The position numbers and the translations under genes are program-made. A DNA stretch of 64,000 nt from Pyrocephalus nanus (taxonomy: Eukaryota; Chordata; Aves; Passeriformes; Tyrannidae), in the NCBI GenBank assembly GCA_038380795.1, contig CM076271.1:18429001-18493000 (forward strand), given 5' to 3'. Under the pieces are notes generated by a model, which saw nothing but the letters and a program-made list of their open reading frames with translations, was not told the origin of the DNA and did not search any database. The number at the start of each line of letters is the position of its first letter. The first letter of the stretch is position 1. This document shows positions 10,271 to 24,179 of the stretch, piece by piece.

Positions 10271-13013
10271 AGCGTGGCACAGAAAGAAAATGATAATAGG
10301 AAGGTTAAGTGCCCAGCGAGTGCAAACTGATATACAATATCTTGAAATCACAGAGAAAGAAAATTAAAATGGTGAAATGATTTCACATATAGGTAGATGG
10401 AGGCATAAAAGCAATCTGTGAACTCTGGGAGAGAGAGTGGAGTGAGAGTGGTACTGTCAGAGGTACAGCCTTTTGCCTATTAGAAATAAGTGGTGGGAGG
10501 CTCATTCCAATAAACAGGCAATTTTAGTTTTGTCATTATTTTGGGTTTTTGTTTGACTCTGCTTTTGTGTGTCATTGAAATATTTGTGTATTAATAGATA
10601 CCATTTTAATAGCATTACAGTAATTTGAACATCTGCAGCTCCTAGGCATTAAGACACAATTAGTCCCCTATATTTCAAGTTATTTTCGCAGCACTTCTTC
10701 CTGATTTTGTCATATCTATTAAAATGCAACAGATCAGTTCTTATCATTACCTATTAATTGGCAACCTTGAGCTGAAGTGTTAAGCAGAAACCAGCCTGAT
10801 TGCCTGGAGGCCTGGCTGGCAATTCAGTGGAAGGCAAAGGCATTTTATGGCTGTCCTGAAAGCTGAATGATGGGCTGGGTAACTTTCCTAATCAAATACA
10901 ATTAAATACAAAATTACATACCCACCACCCATGGTATCCTTTATTCCAACAAACTGCCTGATGTACTTTTCAAGATTACTAATATAGAACATTTACAAGG
11001 TGGGAGGTTTTAATTCTACCAGAAACTCAGTTTAGTTTATTAAAGACATGAGATATTTTGTTTAAAGTATTGAGAAGCTCTCACAGGGCAGCAGGACTCT
11101 CTCTGGATGAGAAATGACTCCTCTCCTGGGCTCAAACTGACTTTTGAGGAGGCAAACACATGGAGGAGAAATTAATCCAGAGCATGCCTGTGAGTTTGCT
11201 GGTAAGGGTTAAGAAACCAAAGCAGCCATCGTGAATAAAGATGTGGTTAGTAAATCTTTCACCAGGGAAGAAGTACTCCTTAAAAGCTCTTTGGAATGTG
11301 ATCACTGTCAATACTATGCTAAGGAGGGAGGAGGAAACAGCAGGCTACTCCTCCTTCCCTTCTTAGTGTGACAGGGATTTTTCATTTTCCTTCTACTCCA
11401 AAGAACCTGAACTGTATTTTTGAAGTGATTTCTGTAGTGGGGACAATATTTGTTTGCAAATGTGATGCCTGCTTTTAGTTTTGTCCAAAGCTTTTAGTTC
11501 TGTCTTGGGAAATTCATGGCAGTCAAGGCACAAACCTTGGGAACTGCCTTCATCATATCAGCCATCAGCTGTTCCTTACCCAGCCCCCTCTGAGCTCCAG
11601 CAGCATAGCCCTGTGTGCAGAATTTTAAAAAAAAAAACATCTGACACTTCCAATTTTAAAATAATAAAGTAGGCTCAGGTTTTGGTATTATGCAGTTGCA
11701 TTCATGAGTTAGCTCAGGCAGCCCAAACATGTCTAAGGGGAGGAAAATGTAAGTGCATTTAAGCCTAAACTTTGTCAGCAGGATCAGATGCAGCCAGATA
11801 AGACAATGAGAATAAATAACAGTGACCTGTGAAGGAACAAAATAGAAAACAGCACACCTGAAAATAAACAAGGCAAAAAAAGGGCCCCAAGAGCTTCAAT
11901 TTGGTGAAGTATTTCAGCCAGTATTTATGATTGTCTCCATAAGAATATCCACTTTAATTCCTGCCTAGGTTAAGAATACTTTCCTAGATTAAGCACTCAT
12001 AATTTTGAGATCTATAAATACCCTGATGAGAAAACCCTACAGAAATTACCCCATCGGTAATGAATACAAATGGGCCTGAGAAAATGCCTTTGAACAGGAA
12101 AAATAAGGAAAACAGCATGTCAGTGACCTCCAACCAGCATGTTCTTGCATCTCAGTGTGGGGAAAGATGTGAACCTTAACATATCAAAAGCAAATTTTAA
12201 GATATTTGGAGAATTTTAAAATAAAAAGGAAGATTCTAACACCATTCAAGTAGATAATATGGTTGACTACCAACATCTCCTCCAAATTATGGGTATTGTG
12301 TTGGAAATGCCATTCAACTAACCTCCAAATATAAATGGGAGTCACCCTCTAATCAGCACACAATATATCTTTTTTTTTCCTTCAAATTTTTAGTTTCTTT
12401 ATCTTCAATGCTTTACAATTTCCTTAGTTTCCAGTTAAAAGTTCTTTATTGTGAATGGTAAAGGAATAGTGAAAAGGGCTGTGGCTTGGATGCAGACCAT
12501 TGTTTAAGAAGAAAGTCCTGCTACTCCTGCAGGACATGTGGGATTTTATGGCTTGAACCTAAAGGAATGATTCTCATGAAATAGGGCCAGATCCTCTCTG
12601 AAGTCCATTCCCATAGTCCATGACTAAATAAAGCCATTTCTTGACTGTTCCATGGAGTCTTCCCAGCTGCTCCATGTTTCCCAGGATCTGCAAGAAGCTG
12701 CTAGAGGAGGATGCTCTGCTGATCCCAAGGGGCTGGAGGGCTCTGACTGTCCCACTGCTTAAGCCAATCACAGGGATTAAAAGCATTTCCAGGAGGGAAG
12801 AGATGCCCAGACAACTGTTGTTACTGTTTTCAAGCAACATTTGGGAAGTCACTGTAGCTTTATCTTGTAAACACATCTGAAGTTTGGGGGAATTTGGAGA
12901 TGTTGGAGCTCACGTTTCCTAAGGGCGTTTTTGCTCACTCTGACTTACCCTGCACTCAATCAGCTGCACAGAATGCTGTCAGAGAAACTGCCCACGGGAG
13001 GAATGAATAAACC
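10271..13013. other. Unique AT-rich DNA, no gene recognised
   Basis: Long AT-rich stretch without a recognisable exon or RNA gene. Short A and T runs occur near 11626-11638 and 12370-12378. The segment at 12575-12625 (ggccagatcctctctgaagt followed by ccatt) looks like a remnant of the ancient amniote repeat noted elsewhere in the window. Open frames are 100 codons or fewer and overlap on both strands. Confidence 0.45.
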
Positions 13014-13146
13014 AAACAGAATAGTTTGGGGTAGAAGGCACCTCAAAGCCTCTCTCATTCCACCCCCTGCCAGGGACACCATCCACTAGACCAGGTTGCT
13101 CAGAGCTCCATCCAACTTGGCCTTGGCCACTTCCAGGGATGGGGCA
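13014..13146 (-). mobile_element. CR1 LINE fragment, 3' end, about 130 bp
   Basis: On the plus strand this reads as a reverse-complemented CR1 3' end: a diverged 'cagaatggtttgggttgga' equivalent at 13018-13036, then 'aggcacctcaaagcctctct', 'ccaccccctgccagggacac', 'accaggttgctcagagc' and 'ttggccttggccacttccag', stopping abruptly at 'ggatggggca' (13146). The 5' part is missing. It has no coding capacity. Confidence 0.9.
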
Positions 13147-16135
13147 AAAATATCCTTTTCATCTGTAGCCCATCAGCAAAAACGAGTGACAAAACAAAGG
13201 GAATCATTTTACATTGTGAAGGGAAATGGTTCACTAACTTAAAAACTGGGCTGAAAAGTTTACCCAGTCTGTGCTGAAGCAGCTCTTCTCTAGTACAGGA
13301 ATTACTCACATTATTATCCCTTCTAAGCTCCTGCAGAGCCAAGAGGCTCTGGCTCAGTTCCTGATTCAGCCAGAACCTTCCTCAGGGTGGTTGGGTGAGG
13401 TCTTGATACTTTTAGCTGTGTTGATCCTTCCTGTGACCTTCTCACAAGCACCATTTCTGTCCATGGCTGGCAGTTTTCTGCATTCTTCAATAATTTTGTC
13501 AAACTTTTTTTTTTTGCCAGCAGTGTGCTGGTTGGCTGGGAGATACCATCTCTAACTTCAGCATTAAAATCAATCCAATATCAAGTTCCCTACTCACTGA
13601 AATCTTGCACGTAGCTGCCTTCAAAAATTTAAAGATGTTGGGCAGAAAGTGGAAGGAAATAACTTTCTGGTTTTACTGTGTTTTATTAAACTTTTTCCCA
13701 CTGGATACTCTTTCTGTTAATTAATTTTTCCCTTACAATTTCAGGTAAGCTATTAATCTATTGACTTGAGGATTTTTCAAAGCCTTTCCAGAAATAAACC
13801 CTGGGATGAAAGAATCATAAGATATGCATGAAAAGTACTACTGTTGTTTTGTCATTTTCAAGCCCATGGTTTATACCAAGCCTCTCTAATTCCCTTTACA
13901 TGGATGTCAGATGGAATAATACAATGAAAAATTACCCCAAGATTTGGCCTTCCCTTGCAGAGGTGCTTTTTAACATAAAGTTTTTGTATAAAATTTGAAT
14001 AAAAAGTCCCAAACCTTCCAATTCCTATTATTGAAAAGCACTAATTAACGGGGGTTTGGGTTCACATTAACACTGCTTTTATTCCAATCATGCTCTTTCA
14101 TCTCATTATTTTTTGTTCCCTTAATCCCGTTGCCCAAAATTTGCTTTCTGATAGTGAACTCAACAGAAACATTCAAACACTCTTGCAGTTCTGGAATGCA
14201 AAATCATTTAAATAACATTCTTTTTTGCTATTAGCAGTTCCTGGATAATGCAGCCAAATGCCATGAAATGCTCATTATTGGAAATAGATGTATTTTTTTT
14301 TTCCCTTTGAATTTTTAAATTGCCTTTATTATGGCACACTGTGTATGAAATAAATGTGATTTAAACAGGTGTGCCCTCTACTGGCATAAAGGAAGAAAAA
14401 GAGAAAGCAACACCGTATTTCCATGTGTTGTATCAAAACAGAGTGCCAAAATTAACTTTTTACTGTTCATTGTGGGATTTTTAAAAATTATTCTTTAGTA
14501 ATGCTTGAAGGCTAGACTGTTCATTCTCCTTATTAAATCTAGATGTATTAATTGCTTACAGATTTTTTTTTTTTAATAAAAAGCCCATTTACACTGCTAA
14601 GGCAATATAAAAAGGCCTTGCCACAGATGGACGTGATGGTAGGGATAGGATGTTTACACCATTAAAAATAATTTCAGATTTGTGAGACTTCTCAGGAACT
14701 GTGTCATCAGCTAGAGAGCAAAGCTGTGTGACAAAATCCCATACAAAGTTCAGAGCAACTTCAGAGCTTTTATTACAAGTCTGTAGGAGCTAATGTGGAA
14801 TATAGAATATGAATTTCTGATAACACAGAAGAATTAAGACCTCACTCTCTGCTGAAACGCTTCTAACCCATCCCTCCCTTCCATTTAAAAGAAAACTTAC
14901 GATTTTCTGTCCTGTTGAAGTTCTCAACTGACATTAAACTTGAATAACAAAGAAACAAAACCACCCCCTCTGGTAAGAAACTCTCGTACTGCAACTTCCC
15001 AGCGTGGGCAGGATTAGTCAGGGATGCTAATTGAAACACTAATTGGCATATTTATACCATCATATGAAATCCATTCAGCACAGTGGCAATAATGGTGGTA
15101 CCTAACCCAGCTGCAGCATCCACCTGGAGAAGAGCCACTCCACACTTTTAGCCCACTAGGAATATTTCTGGTTCCCCCATTTTCACCTTTTATAGGGTGT
15201 GGTAGTTACAGACTGCAGGTTAAATGGATACCAGGCCACATGGATCAGAGAAGAAGAAAAAGAATTACCTTCCAGAAAACTTAACAATCAGCAGATGGAG
15301 GGGCCAAAATACCCTTGCCCCTTCCTTTGGCTCCAACCTTGTCCCTGCGTAGTGAAAAGGAGTTTGTTTACCAGCAGAATCAAAATCATTAATCACAGAA
15401 TTAAGTTAATATGTCCCCTATAACTGGCTTTATTAGTAAGTAACTGCGTCTGGGAGTGAGGTGGGTATCAATAGCGTGGGGTCAATCTTCAGAAATCTCA
15501 GCCTGCTATAAAGTGCTTCATTGCCAGAGAAAACTACACTGCCAAAATGAGCTGTAATCACACATGAAAGCAGAGGATAGACTTGTGCTTACCACACAAT
15601 TCTTTCTGCTAGCTTCTCTGGACTGAACTGGTATAATAAAAGTAAATATTAGTGTCTCAGGCACGACTATTGCTTTGAACTGGGATGTGTTTCAAACGTG
15701 TTTGAGCTTTATGGCAAAGTCTTTTTCTGGACCAAAAGAAAGCCTTTAACATTCTGGGTTAAAAATCTAGAGTGTGTCTTTGTTGATTCAGTGGAAAGCA
15801 GAATACTGTTTTATGTATCACATCTCCGAGCCTGGGAACCCCAAACCCTCCCCACCTCCAGGCAGCTCTCGCAGAGAAATTCACTCCTTGCTCTTGTAAT
15901 GAGCTGCACGGGGCACTGTGGACTTCACCAGTGGACTCCAGCTTATTAATTGCTTACAACAATTAGCCAGGCTGCCCAGATCTTCGGTCACCTTGGTTAC
16001 ATGTGAGTCAATTAGAGTCTCATACCTATTCATCCACTTCATCCACACTCCAAGAGCTGCTTCCCCTGTTGCTCTGCCCGGCTCCTCCTCTCCGGTGCAC
16101 ACCCAGCCCTCTGGGAACCATCAGGGGAAAGGAAT
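13147..16135. other. Unique AT-rich DNA, no gene recognised
   Basis: No exon or RNA gene is supported. T runs occur at about 13506-13515, 14291-14301 and 14562-14574. Several stretches look like ordinary intergenic DNA with scattered homeodomain-type AATTA words, for example around 15010-15070. Open frames do not exceed about 94 codons. Confidence 0.45.
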
Positions 16136-16395
16136 TTCACAGAATAATTAGGGTTGGAAAAGACCTTTAGAATCATCAACCCAACACCACCACCATGCTC
16201 ACCATTAAACCACGTCCTTAAGTGCCACATCCACACATTTTTTGAACACTTCCAGGGATGGTGACTCCACCACTGCCCTGGCCAGTCTGTTGCAATGCTT
16301 GTAAACCCTTTCCATGAAAACATTTTTCCTAATATCTATTCTACCCCCCCCCCCCCTTGCAACTTGAGGCCATTTCCTCTCCTTCTTACGTTTCA
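16136..16395 (-). mobile_element. CR1 LINE fragment, 3' end, about 260 bp
   Basis: Reverse-complemented CR1 of the older type that reads 'agggttggaaaagaccttta' near its 3' end (16150-16169). It continues through 'ccatgctcaccattaaacca', 'cgtccttaagtgccacatcc', 'cacttccagggatggtgact' and 'ccactgccctggccagtctg' to 'aacttgaggccatttcctct'. It contains a run of 13 C (16344-16356) in place of the usual short C/T stretch, so its length may be inexact. It is 5'-truncated and has no reverse-transcriptase frame. Confidence 0.92.
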
Positions 16396-19300
16396 TTGAA
16401 ATCAGACATTTGCTGTGGCCATAATTCATGTGGTGGAAAGGCAGATAAAAAGGAGATCTGGGAGGGAAGCACCCTTGGCCTCAGGTGAGCTTCGAAGCAC
16501 CTGGGGGAGCACCTGGAGATGGCAGAAGCCTGCAAAGTGTCACAGCATCTGCTGCCATGTTGCAGTCAAAGACTGGTAAAACTTGATGTCTAAGAACTTA
16601 TTTCAACTCATCAGCTGTCTGCATCTTGCTTTCTTCCTCTTTTTGTCTGGTTCTTGTTTTGTAATTCTTTCCTTTTCCGTTTGCTGCGATTTTGCTGCTA
16701 CAGGAACTTTGCAGAAGAGAAAAATAAACAGATCAGTGTTTGATGTTGTGCTCTCTGTTTAGAAGTTTGTTTTCCTTTCTTCTTCCATTGCATCAATATT
16801 AACATGTTGATTCATAAGCCAAATAAATAAAGTCTATAAATACATTCTTTCTTTTTTCTTTTTTTTTTTTTCCCCAAACAGTGAGACCTCAAAGTTACAG
16901 TTCCCACAGCAACTGCACAATGTGCACATACATTAAAGGCAGGGATATTGCCACCCAAGGCAGCAGTCAAATATGCATGAGGGACTTACTTGCACATGAG
17001 GACTGTGCAAGTTTGAAATCCCAGAACCGAGAAGGACCTCAGATCTGTCCATGTTAGGAAGGAAAGGTCTGGAGATGTTGGTCCACACGGGCACAGTGGA
17101 ACTGGATCATGCCCTGTGCAGAAGGGCTCATGGAGAATAGGGGGGTGGTACCTTTACCAGAGCTAAAGGTGCTGTGGATAAAATAATTACTGTTAATTAG
17201 CTGAAATGCACAGCCAGAAGGTGTCATAACAACCAAAGCATTATGAGCAGAAATCATTGTTCGCAGTCCTGACGCTCCCTAAATGCTGGGAGCGAATTTC
17301 TCACGGTTTGAACAGGAATGAGGAGTGCTCTGTATGTTGGAGAAGCTCATGCCACTTAAGTGCTGTATCTTTTACAATCCATGAGGTTGTTTCATTTAAC
17401 AGAAGGATGCTCAGCTTCCTGGTTTCTGGTTCTCCACCAACTACCGGCTAATCAAAGTTTATTTCTCTGGGTCATGAATTCAACATCTCAACCCCAAACC
17501 ATGCCCAACACTGCCAGCTGGGGTCTAAGTTCACACCACTGGCTGCTCTACTATAACTGATGTTTCTTCTCCTCTCCCTTTCCTCATAATTTTAAGCTCA
17601 GGTTTTCCAACAGTGCTGTCATTGCACCCTGGGCCAGGAATTTGGGCATCTCCCTGAGCAAGTCTAATGTTGCTTGGTAATCCAATGCATTCCTCCTGCT
17701 GACTGAAGAAAACCAGCCTGGAGAGCCCAGTTCTCTGTGAGGTGCCTTAAGTCACATTTAAAAATTTAACAGTACAGATTATTTTCTTTTCCATGGCCTA
17801 TTATCACAAATAATAAAAAGTGTGGGCATCAGATTTCAGTGATATAAAGAGAAGCAGCATGTCATCAAGTGACTAAATGTCTTGGTATTATTAATCTCCT
17901 ATAATCTAGTAATTAAAAGGCACTGAAGGACTGCAGAATTTGAAAAGAAGAGCCATTAGCATGTTTAACTATAAGCAGCCGGGGTTTTTTTATAGCAAAA
18001 AAATGGGCACGTGTTTATTCTTTTTTAGGTATTTGCAGACCATCTCAGCTGCAGGATTCCTACTCTGGCAGTTTTCCTCCAGAACACACAGCAGAGAGGA
18101 TTTATGATCCAAAGGAGAGCCCTATCTTGAAGTGTCACCTTGAACTTGCTCATATGAATGGGGTTTTGCATTATCATCCATATCCCTTATATTTAACATC
18201 AACATGTGCAGCGTTTTGTGAGAGTACAAGAGCCTGTGTCTGTTTCTGTGGAGAATGCATCAGATTTGTTTTGATAGAAATAAGTGTGATTAGCATAAAT
18301 TTACCTTAACACAGTAACAAAATTTGAAAGCAGTTGTATCAAAGCGCCATCATTTCTGTGGAGCAAATTTTAGCTGCAGTGTGAAAGATGCCTTTTAAAA
18401 TGCTTTTATTTCTCTGAAAAGCAGCAGGAATAGCCAGACAGATAATTTTTCAAAAATGTTCCAGGATTTCTTATGGATATTAATTTCTGTTTAAGCCTCT
18501 CCAAACTTTGGCAGAAAGACAAGTTTCATTTTTCTTTAACAAGTCCTTTAGTTCTGCAGATGTTGTAGCCAGATTGGCAATAAATTTTGCTGGAACAGTT
18601 AACTCAACTTAGAGAAAGATGCTGTTATTTAATATTCTGTTTCTGTCTCACCTTTTGAACCTTAATTTATAGGTGATGTCTTTTATAGTTAGCATTCCAT
18701 ACAAGTCTGCAAAGCCTATTAGATTACTGTGTTCTCTGCCAACGAGAGTCTGATTGTTGTTCTAAATAAGTATCTTCAGAAGTATGAGCATTAAACATGG
18801 TGTAAAGGAAAAAGACCATTTTCTGTCCCATTTCCAAATGGATACACACATTTTGATTACACCTCTCTAATTTCCATCAGTCTGTTTTTGTCTCCTCTTT
18901 ATTGGCCTGATTAAAAGCTTTCTGGAATGAGTGGGAAGTGAAAACTCTCATTGACTTAAGTGGCTTTGAAGCAGTTTTCAAATAGTTACTTCACATTGGT
19001 TCCTTATTACACTTGAGAAAAGCTCCATTTTTCCCCATTTTCCATTTTGCCTTGTCACCAGTATTTTGCCTAAAGTCAGGAATCTATCTTTACACTTCCA
19101 TAACCCCGAGCATCTGCACTAGTAACCACCCATGAACTTCAACAGTTCATTCTCAGTTCAGAAAAAGACCTTCTGACTGCAAAGTAAGTTTGATATTCCT
19201 GTGAAATGGAGTGTGGCCTTTACCCTGGGCAGTGTCAGGTCTCCCTCAGGTCAGTTTTGGATGTGTTGGAAGTGATGCACAGGAATTGCCTTTATTTCTC

Positions 19301-22300
19301 TCCCCACTCAGCAGACAGTCTGGTCAGAGATTTTTGGCATCCGTCCTGCTGACTGTTGGGGGTTTGTGTGCGGCTTCTCAAAGCAGCAAAGAAACCAAAC
19401 CCTCTCCCAGTTAGCCCACACTCACTAAACTGGTTTCTGTACCCTCCATGGGGTGTATCCAGGAGATCCACAGATCCCCAAAGCGCTCTCCTGGCTGTCC
19501 TGTTCCTGCCTGGCTCTGTGGGAGCATTTCCTTGGCATCTGCCTCAGGCTCATACTCAGCTGATGAAGTTCTGGTATTTAAGCTGCCAGTTTTGGCAGCT
19601 GTCTTCTGTAATTCAGAGACAGGCTTGGAGTTTGGGGTTATGGATATTTGACCAGCAGCAATATAAAATGACAAGCACTCGGTGTATTTGTACCAGAATA
19701 GTCCTGACAATTAACATTTCCAGAGAGCACATCAGAACCTCACATCTGAACCAAGGAGTGCCCATCGCAGCTGCAAAGCCTGCTTAGTTTCGAGGGCTGG
19801 GTTTGCTGCAGCAGCAGCCAGACCTGCCACAGTCTCAGGGAAATCAGATTTAAATTCAGCACCTTGGTAAGTACAGAATCTATCCTAAACATTGAAAAAT
19901 ACCAATATTGCTGCAGGCAGAGCGATCTCATGGAAAGAGGGTATTTGCAAACCCAAGCATTTCTGCCAGTTTTTCTGCCCTGTGGGTTTTTCTGTCATAT
20001 GAAGGATGCAGAGTGAGGACTGTGCTGGAGGTTCATTGGTCTGGTTACCCACAAGTAGGTGATACAACCCCTAACCCCCCCTGTTCTCTTTGCTTTCCTG
20101 GGTGGGGACCTCATTTTTGTCTACTCGAGAGTCTTTTTCTCACCTTCCTTCCTTCTACTGAGACCTGGACCAGCTCAGTGATCCCCAGTTCCTCTGCAGA
20201 TGGCTCCTCCACGATACACTGATCACTAGATTCCAGCATTTATCCATTCTGTGCATCTTTATATTTAGGTTTAGGTTTCTATTCAGCTATTGCTGTCAGA
20301 GTTGCCAGTGAAAGCTCGCTCAAGGGGAAACAGCACACACCAATAAGTGTAAACAAACAAATTCCAGCCATTGGAAATTATGAGGAAAAAAAAAAAAAAG
20401 AGCTCCAGTGCTTCTGTAGTCCCCAGCCAGCCTTGCTTCTGAGGCTCAAAAAATATCAGCTTCTCACCTTAAATACTTGTTAGCTCTTGCAGGGATTTAG
20501 GGAAGCTTCCATGCAGATCTCATGTTGGACACACTGTTCATCCTTGCAAATTTTGCCTTTTAGAAAAGCCAAGAGGCAAAAAGGGGAAGGTTTCCTACAT
20601 GGCAGATCACATCCTGTTGCACTGCAGTAAAATGGTTGGCACTGAGTGGAGGTAAATTAATAAACTTCTTTATGATGGCTTGAAGTTACTGCTGCTATAT
20701 TCTGGAGCAGGCAGATAATTGGAGTGGTCAGAGTCATATCTGCAGTGCTGGGAAATTGATGCAATAATTCTGGACCAGAAATTGTCTAAATAGAGGAGAA
20801 AGCATGAGCATATGCGTAACCTCCTGGAATTCTGCTGAGACCTCCAGGGAATTGGATTGGGAGTTAATAAACTGTTAATTAAAATTCCCATGACAGGGAA
20901 AAAAAATAAATTCATTAACTAGGCCTATTGACAGCTTCCCTGATAAGGTAAACAACAGTCCATAATCATTAACAGCTCGTGCAGAGATCTGCATGGGTTT
21001 GCTTATGTGAGCTCTAATAGAGCCATTGGAAAGGGATTACAAACACAGGCAAAAAGGACACAGTTCTCACATGTCACTTTTTATAGTGTTGATTTGTATT
21101 TTGATTCCTCTCGCAGTGAAGGTTGCTGAGAGTTATGGCTGTCTGAGGGTCAACAAATTTCAGAAGGAACCAGTCCCCTCCATCGGCCTGAAACAATCCC
21201 AGAGCCCTGAGCTCTGGAATTCGTGACACCCAGATGGAAAAGTATCATTTGCTGTGATTTATTCTGACAGGTGCATTATTGGGTGCATGTTAACCAGGAT
21301 GAATGGCTGTCCAGGACAGGAGCACAAGGAGCTCCAAATTACACTTTTTGAAACTTTTCCCTGCGCGGGGGGGGGCTGGTGACAGAGCACAGCAATGGCT
21401 TTTTGTGGGCTGAGATGTCACCAGCAAACCTGAATCCATCACTCCTGCCTTTCCAAGCAGTAAATAAGCAGACCATACCCAACACCCACTGCCAAACCTG
21501 CACACCAGGCTGTTCCATCGGGCTCCTGGAGGCTTTAACAACATAATATGTTTGAATGCACAGGGAGCAGAAATACCAAATATTAATGGGGTGCCACTGT
21601 AGTCTCTTCTCTTTCATTACTGTTGTGTAATCTGGCAACAGTACAGCCCATTGCTTTCTACTCCCTCTTTATGAAACATCCCTTTATGTCAAATTTGGTT
21701 TGCAGACTTACACTCACAGAGCAATTCCTCTCACCCAGAGAAGCAGTGGGAGACTGTGAGGCTGCTGGCATGTCTCCAATACCATTGTTAACAATTATGA
21801 CATGACTGTCAAACCTTATTATCAGCTTTTAGGAATCTCTGCGAGATCCTGTAAGCACAGCTGCTTGGCTTTTCCCTGAAACGCTGCTCTTGGAAGGCAG
21901 GAGAAGAGGGAATGTGTTTTCCCTGTAGGAGGAATCACTGAGTGCTTGCACAAAGCCACAGCAATCAGGATTTTTGGGGTCCACTCTACCTCCGGTTATG
22001 TTGGAGTCCCAGAGTTTCACCCCTAGCCTTGCAACAGCTTGATTGCTCTTCAGGCCCCTGCAAGGGATGTTTTGGCAGGTGTCCCACATCAGTAGGCTGT
22101 CCAAAATTGAGATGTCTGAACTGGGAAGGAGGAGGGTGTGGAAGAGCAGGAGAGGGCTGGATAAGAGCTATCCCTGCAGGAGCACAGCTAATACACACCT
22201 TTAGGAAATGGGAATTCAGCCCATGGGGCAAGACCAGCCCTGTTTTGCAGTTCAAAGCCCCAGGAACAGAGCAGACACCAGGCTGATTTGCTTTGTATCA

Positions 22301-23755
22301 TCACCCCTAATCTGCCACGGGAGACCACGGGCGCCCGAGTTTTAAGATGAGATGTTCAGCAGGCCCATGCCTCACACCCTAATGGCACAAAAAATACTAG
22401 ATATTACATTTCACATGCTGTTTCTTTGAGTCTGGAGCATCCTTCTCCTGCTGGCCTCATCAAAACTCCGGTTGTAATTGGCAAGTTTTCATTTCAGTGG
22501 GAATCTTGGGGGGGTGTTGAGGGGAGGTCATTGATTTCTCACAACCGATTCAATCTTTTTACATGCCTGACTGCCCTAAATCACTACAAGTAGGAAACTA
22601 TTTTCAAAATTTCTCAAGAGCCCTGAATGTATTGATTGAGTCTAACTTTGACTTCAGACATTAAATTCTTTCTTTTCCTTGAGAAAAACAACCCCTAACC
22701 TTCTATGAGGCCACTTGTTTTTAGTTGGCCATCTGCTCTTGCTCCATTTATTTATGCTCTTCTCAATAGTACCCAGATTAAACCTTTGATAGCTTGTTCA
22801 AAATTTCCTGATTATCTTTTTCACGTTTGCCAGTGGAAGTTAATTTCATTCGGATTTTCTCTCTGTGTTGGTTCAATTACCAGCCCCAAACAGTTGTTGT
22901 ATTTTGTGCTGAACAGTAGCATATTGCCTGTGTAGTCATGTTTATAATTATTTCCCTTAAATTCCACTATCCCCAATTAAACTACAAGAACTTTGAAACT
23001 TAGAAGTTAGTTAATGGGGGGAAAAACCTTCACTGTTGGATAAATCTTTTTGCTAATATCCTCCCTTGCCTTTATAGATATATCCTGAGAGTTAATGCAC
23101 TTAGCACCAAGATTAGTGAGAACGTTTTACCTCATTTCCCCCAACCTATTACAGTGAGCAGCTAAATTAGAATTGTAGATGTGGTGCATCATTTTAAGGG
23201 CCTCCAGTTTGGGTTTTGCAAGTCGTGCAAGTGCTCAGCACACAGGAGCAAATATGGAGTCTGCAGTGTTCCAGAGCCAGAAGCTTCACTAGCTCAGACC
23301 TCTGTATTTTGGGGAAAAAAAAAAATAAATTACTGTATGGAGCTTACATGGAATAATTTACAACAAAAGTGGAAGCAAAATATGGAGGCAAATGAATTCT
23401 TTCTCTTAATTAGGTTAGAGAATCCAATCATGTTATAATGTCTTTGTCACTCAGAAAGTTGAAAATTGTTCTCCAAGTCATTTTGTCACGAGTTATTTTG
23501 GGGAAAAAAGGGAATGCCTATTACAAACAAGGAGCAAACATTGAAGAAAGCCTGTCAGGCAGAACAGAGCCTTAAGTTGGCCATAGGAATTTTCTTCTTG
23601 TGCTCACTCTCTTCAGTGGAGTTAGGCCAAACCCCAATTATCAGTTTTATATGCAATTAGAAAAAAAAAAAAAAAAAAAAAAAAGCAGATGCATTTAAAA
23701 ATATTGATTACTTTTATCAAAATACAGAGAAGTTTGGATAATCAAAGGCATCTTT
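16396..23755. other. 7.4 kb of unique DNA, no gene recognised
   Basis: Non-repetitive, mostly AT-rich DNA. T/C-rich tracts lie at 16847-16875, an A14 run at 20386-20399 and an A24 run at 23661-23684. The block at 18120-18310 is non-repetitive and open on the plus strand for 60 codons, without family resemblance. Around 18940-18975 'ctcattgacttaagtggctt' resembles the ancient amniote repeat. Open frames of up to 143 codons (19356-19787) overlap opposing ones and resemble no known protein. Confidence 0.45.
23661..23684. repeat. A24 homopolymer
   Basis: Twenty-four uninterrupted adenines. A CR1 fragment starts about 70 bp downstream, but CR1 does not end in a long poly-A tail, so the two are probably unrelated. 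Confidence 0.9.
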
Positions 23756-23913
23756 TCCCAAGGAGCTTGTGGCTGCTTTGTCCCTGGAAGTGTCCAAGGC
23801 CAGGTTGGAACAACGTAGTCTAGTGGAAGATGACCCTTCCCATGGCAGGGGGTGGAACTGGATGAGCTTTAAGGTCCCTTCCAACCCAAACCATTCCAGG
23901 ATCCTGGGATTCT
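23756..23913 (+). mobile_element. CR1 LINE fragment, 3' end, about 160 bp
   Basis: Sense-oriented CR1 3' end. It reads 'gtggctgctttgtccctgga' and 'agtgtccaaggccaggttgg', then a block with 'ccatggcagggggtggaact', then 'gatgagctttaaggtccctt' and 'ccaacccaaaccattccagg', and ends in a degenerate terminal repeat at about 23913. The copy lacks all upstream sequence. Overlapping open frames on both strands are incidental. Confidence 0.93.
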
Positions 23914-24179
23914 TGCAAGGTGAAAAAAACCGTAAGATGAAAGATTTGTATAAAACAACCTGCGGATCTGAGGACATACCAAGCTCATTCAACAGGTGGC
24001 ACTGGCCATTTCTGTGGTCCCAACTGGACTGGGTGGTACGAGGCAAAACTCCCCGCTGCTGATTTGGGGTGATGGTGGATGAGCCCCCCAGGCTGGTCTG
24101 TGCACTGAGCTCATCCTCCTGAGCCTTCCTCTTGTTCCACCCATTCAAATCACAACAGTGACATTCCTCCCTGCTGGTT
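23914..24179. other. Unique DNA between CR1 and a CpG-containing block
   Basis: Nothing recognisable beyond moderately GC-rich single-copy sequence. An open frame on the minus strand (23717-24187) runs through it and into the CR1 copy, which argues against it being a real exon. Confidence 0.4.
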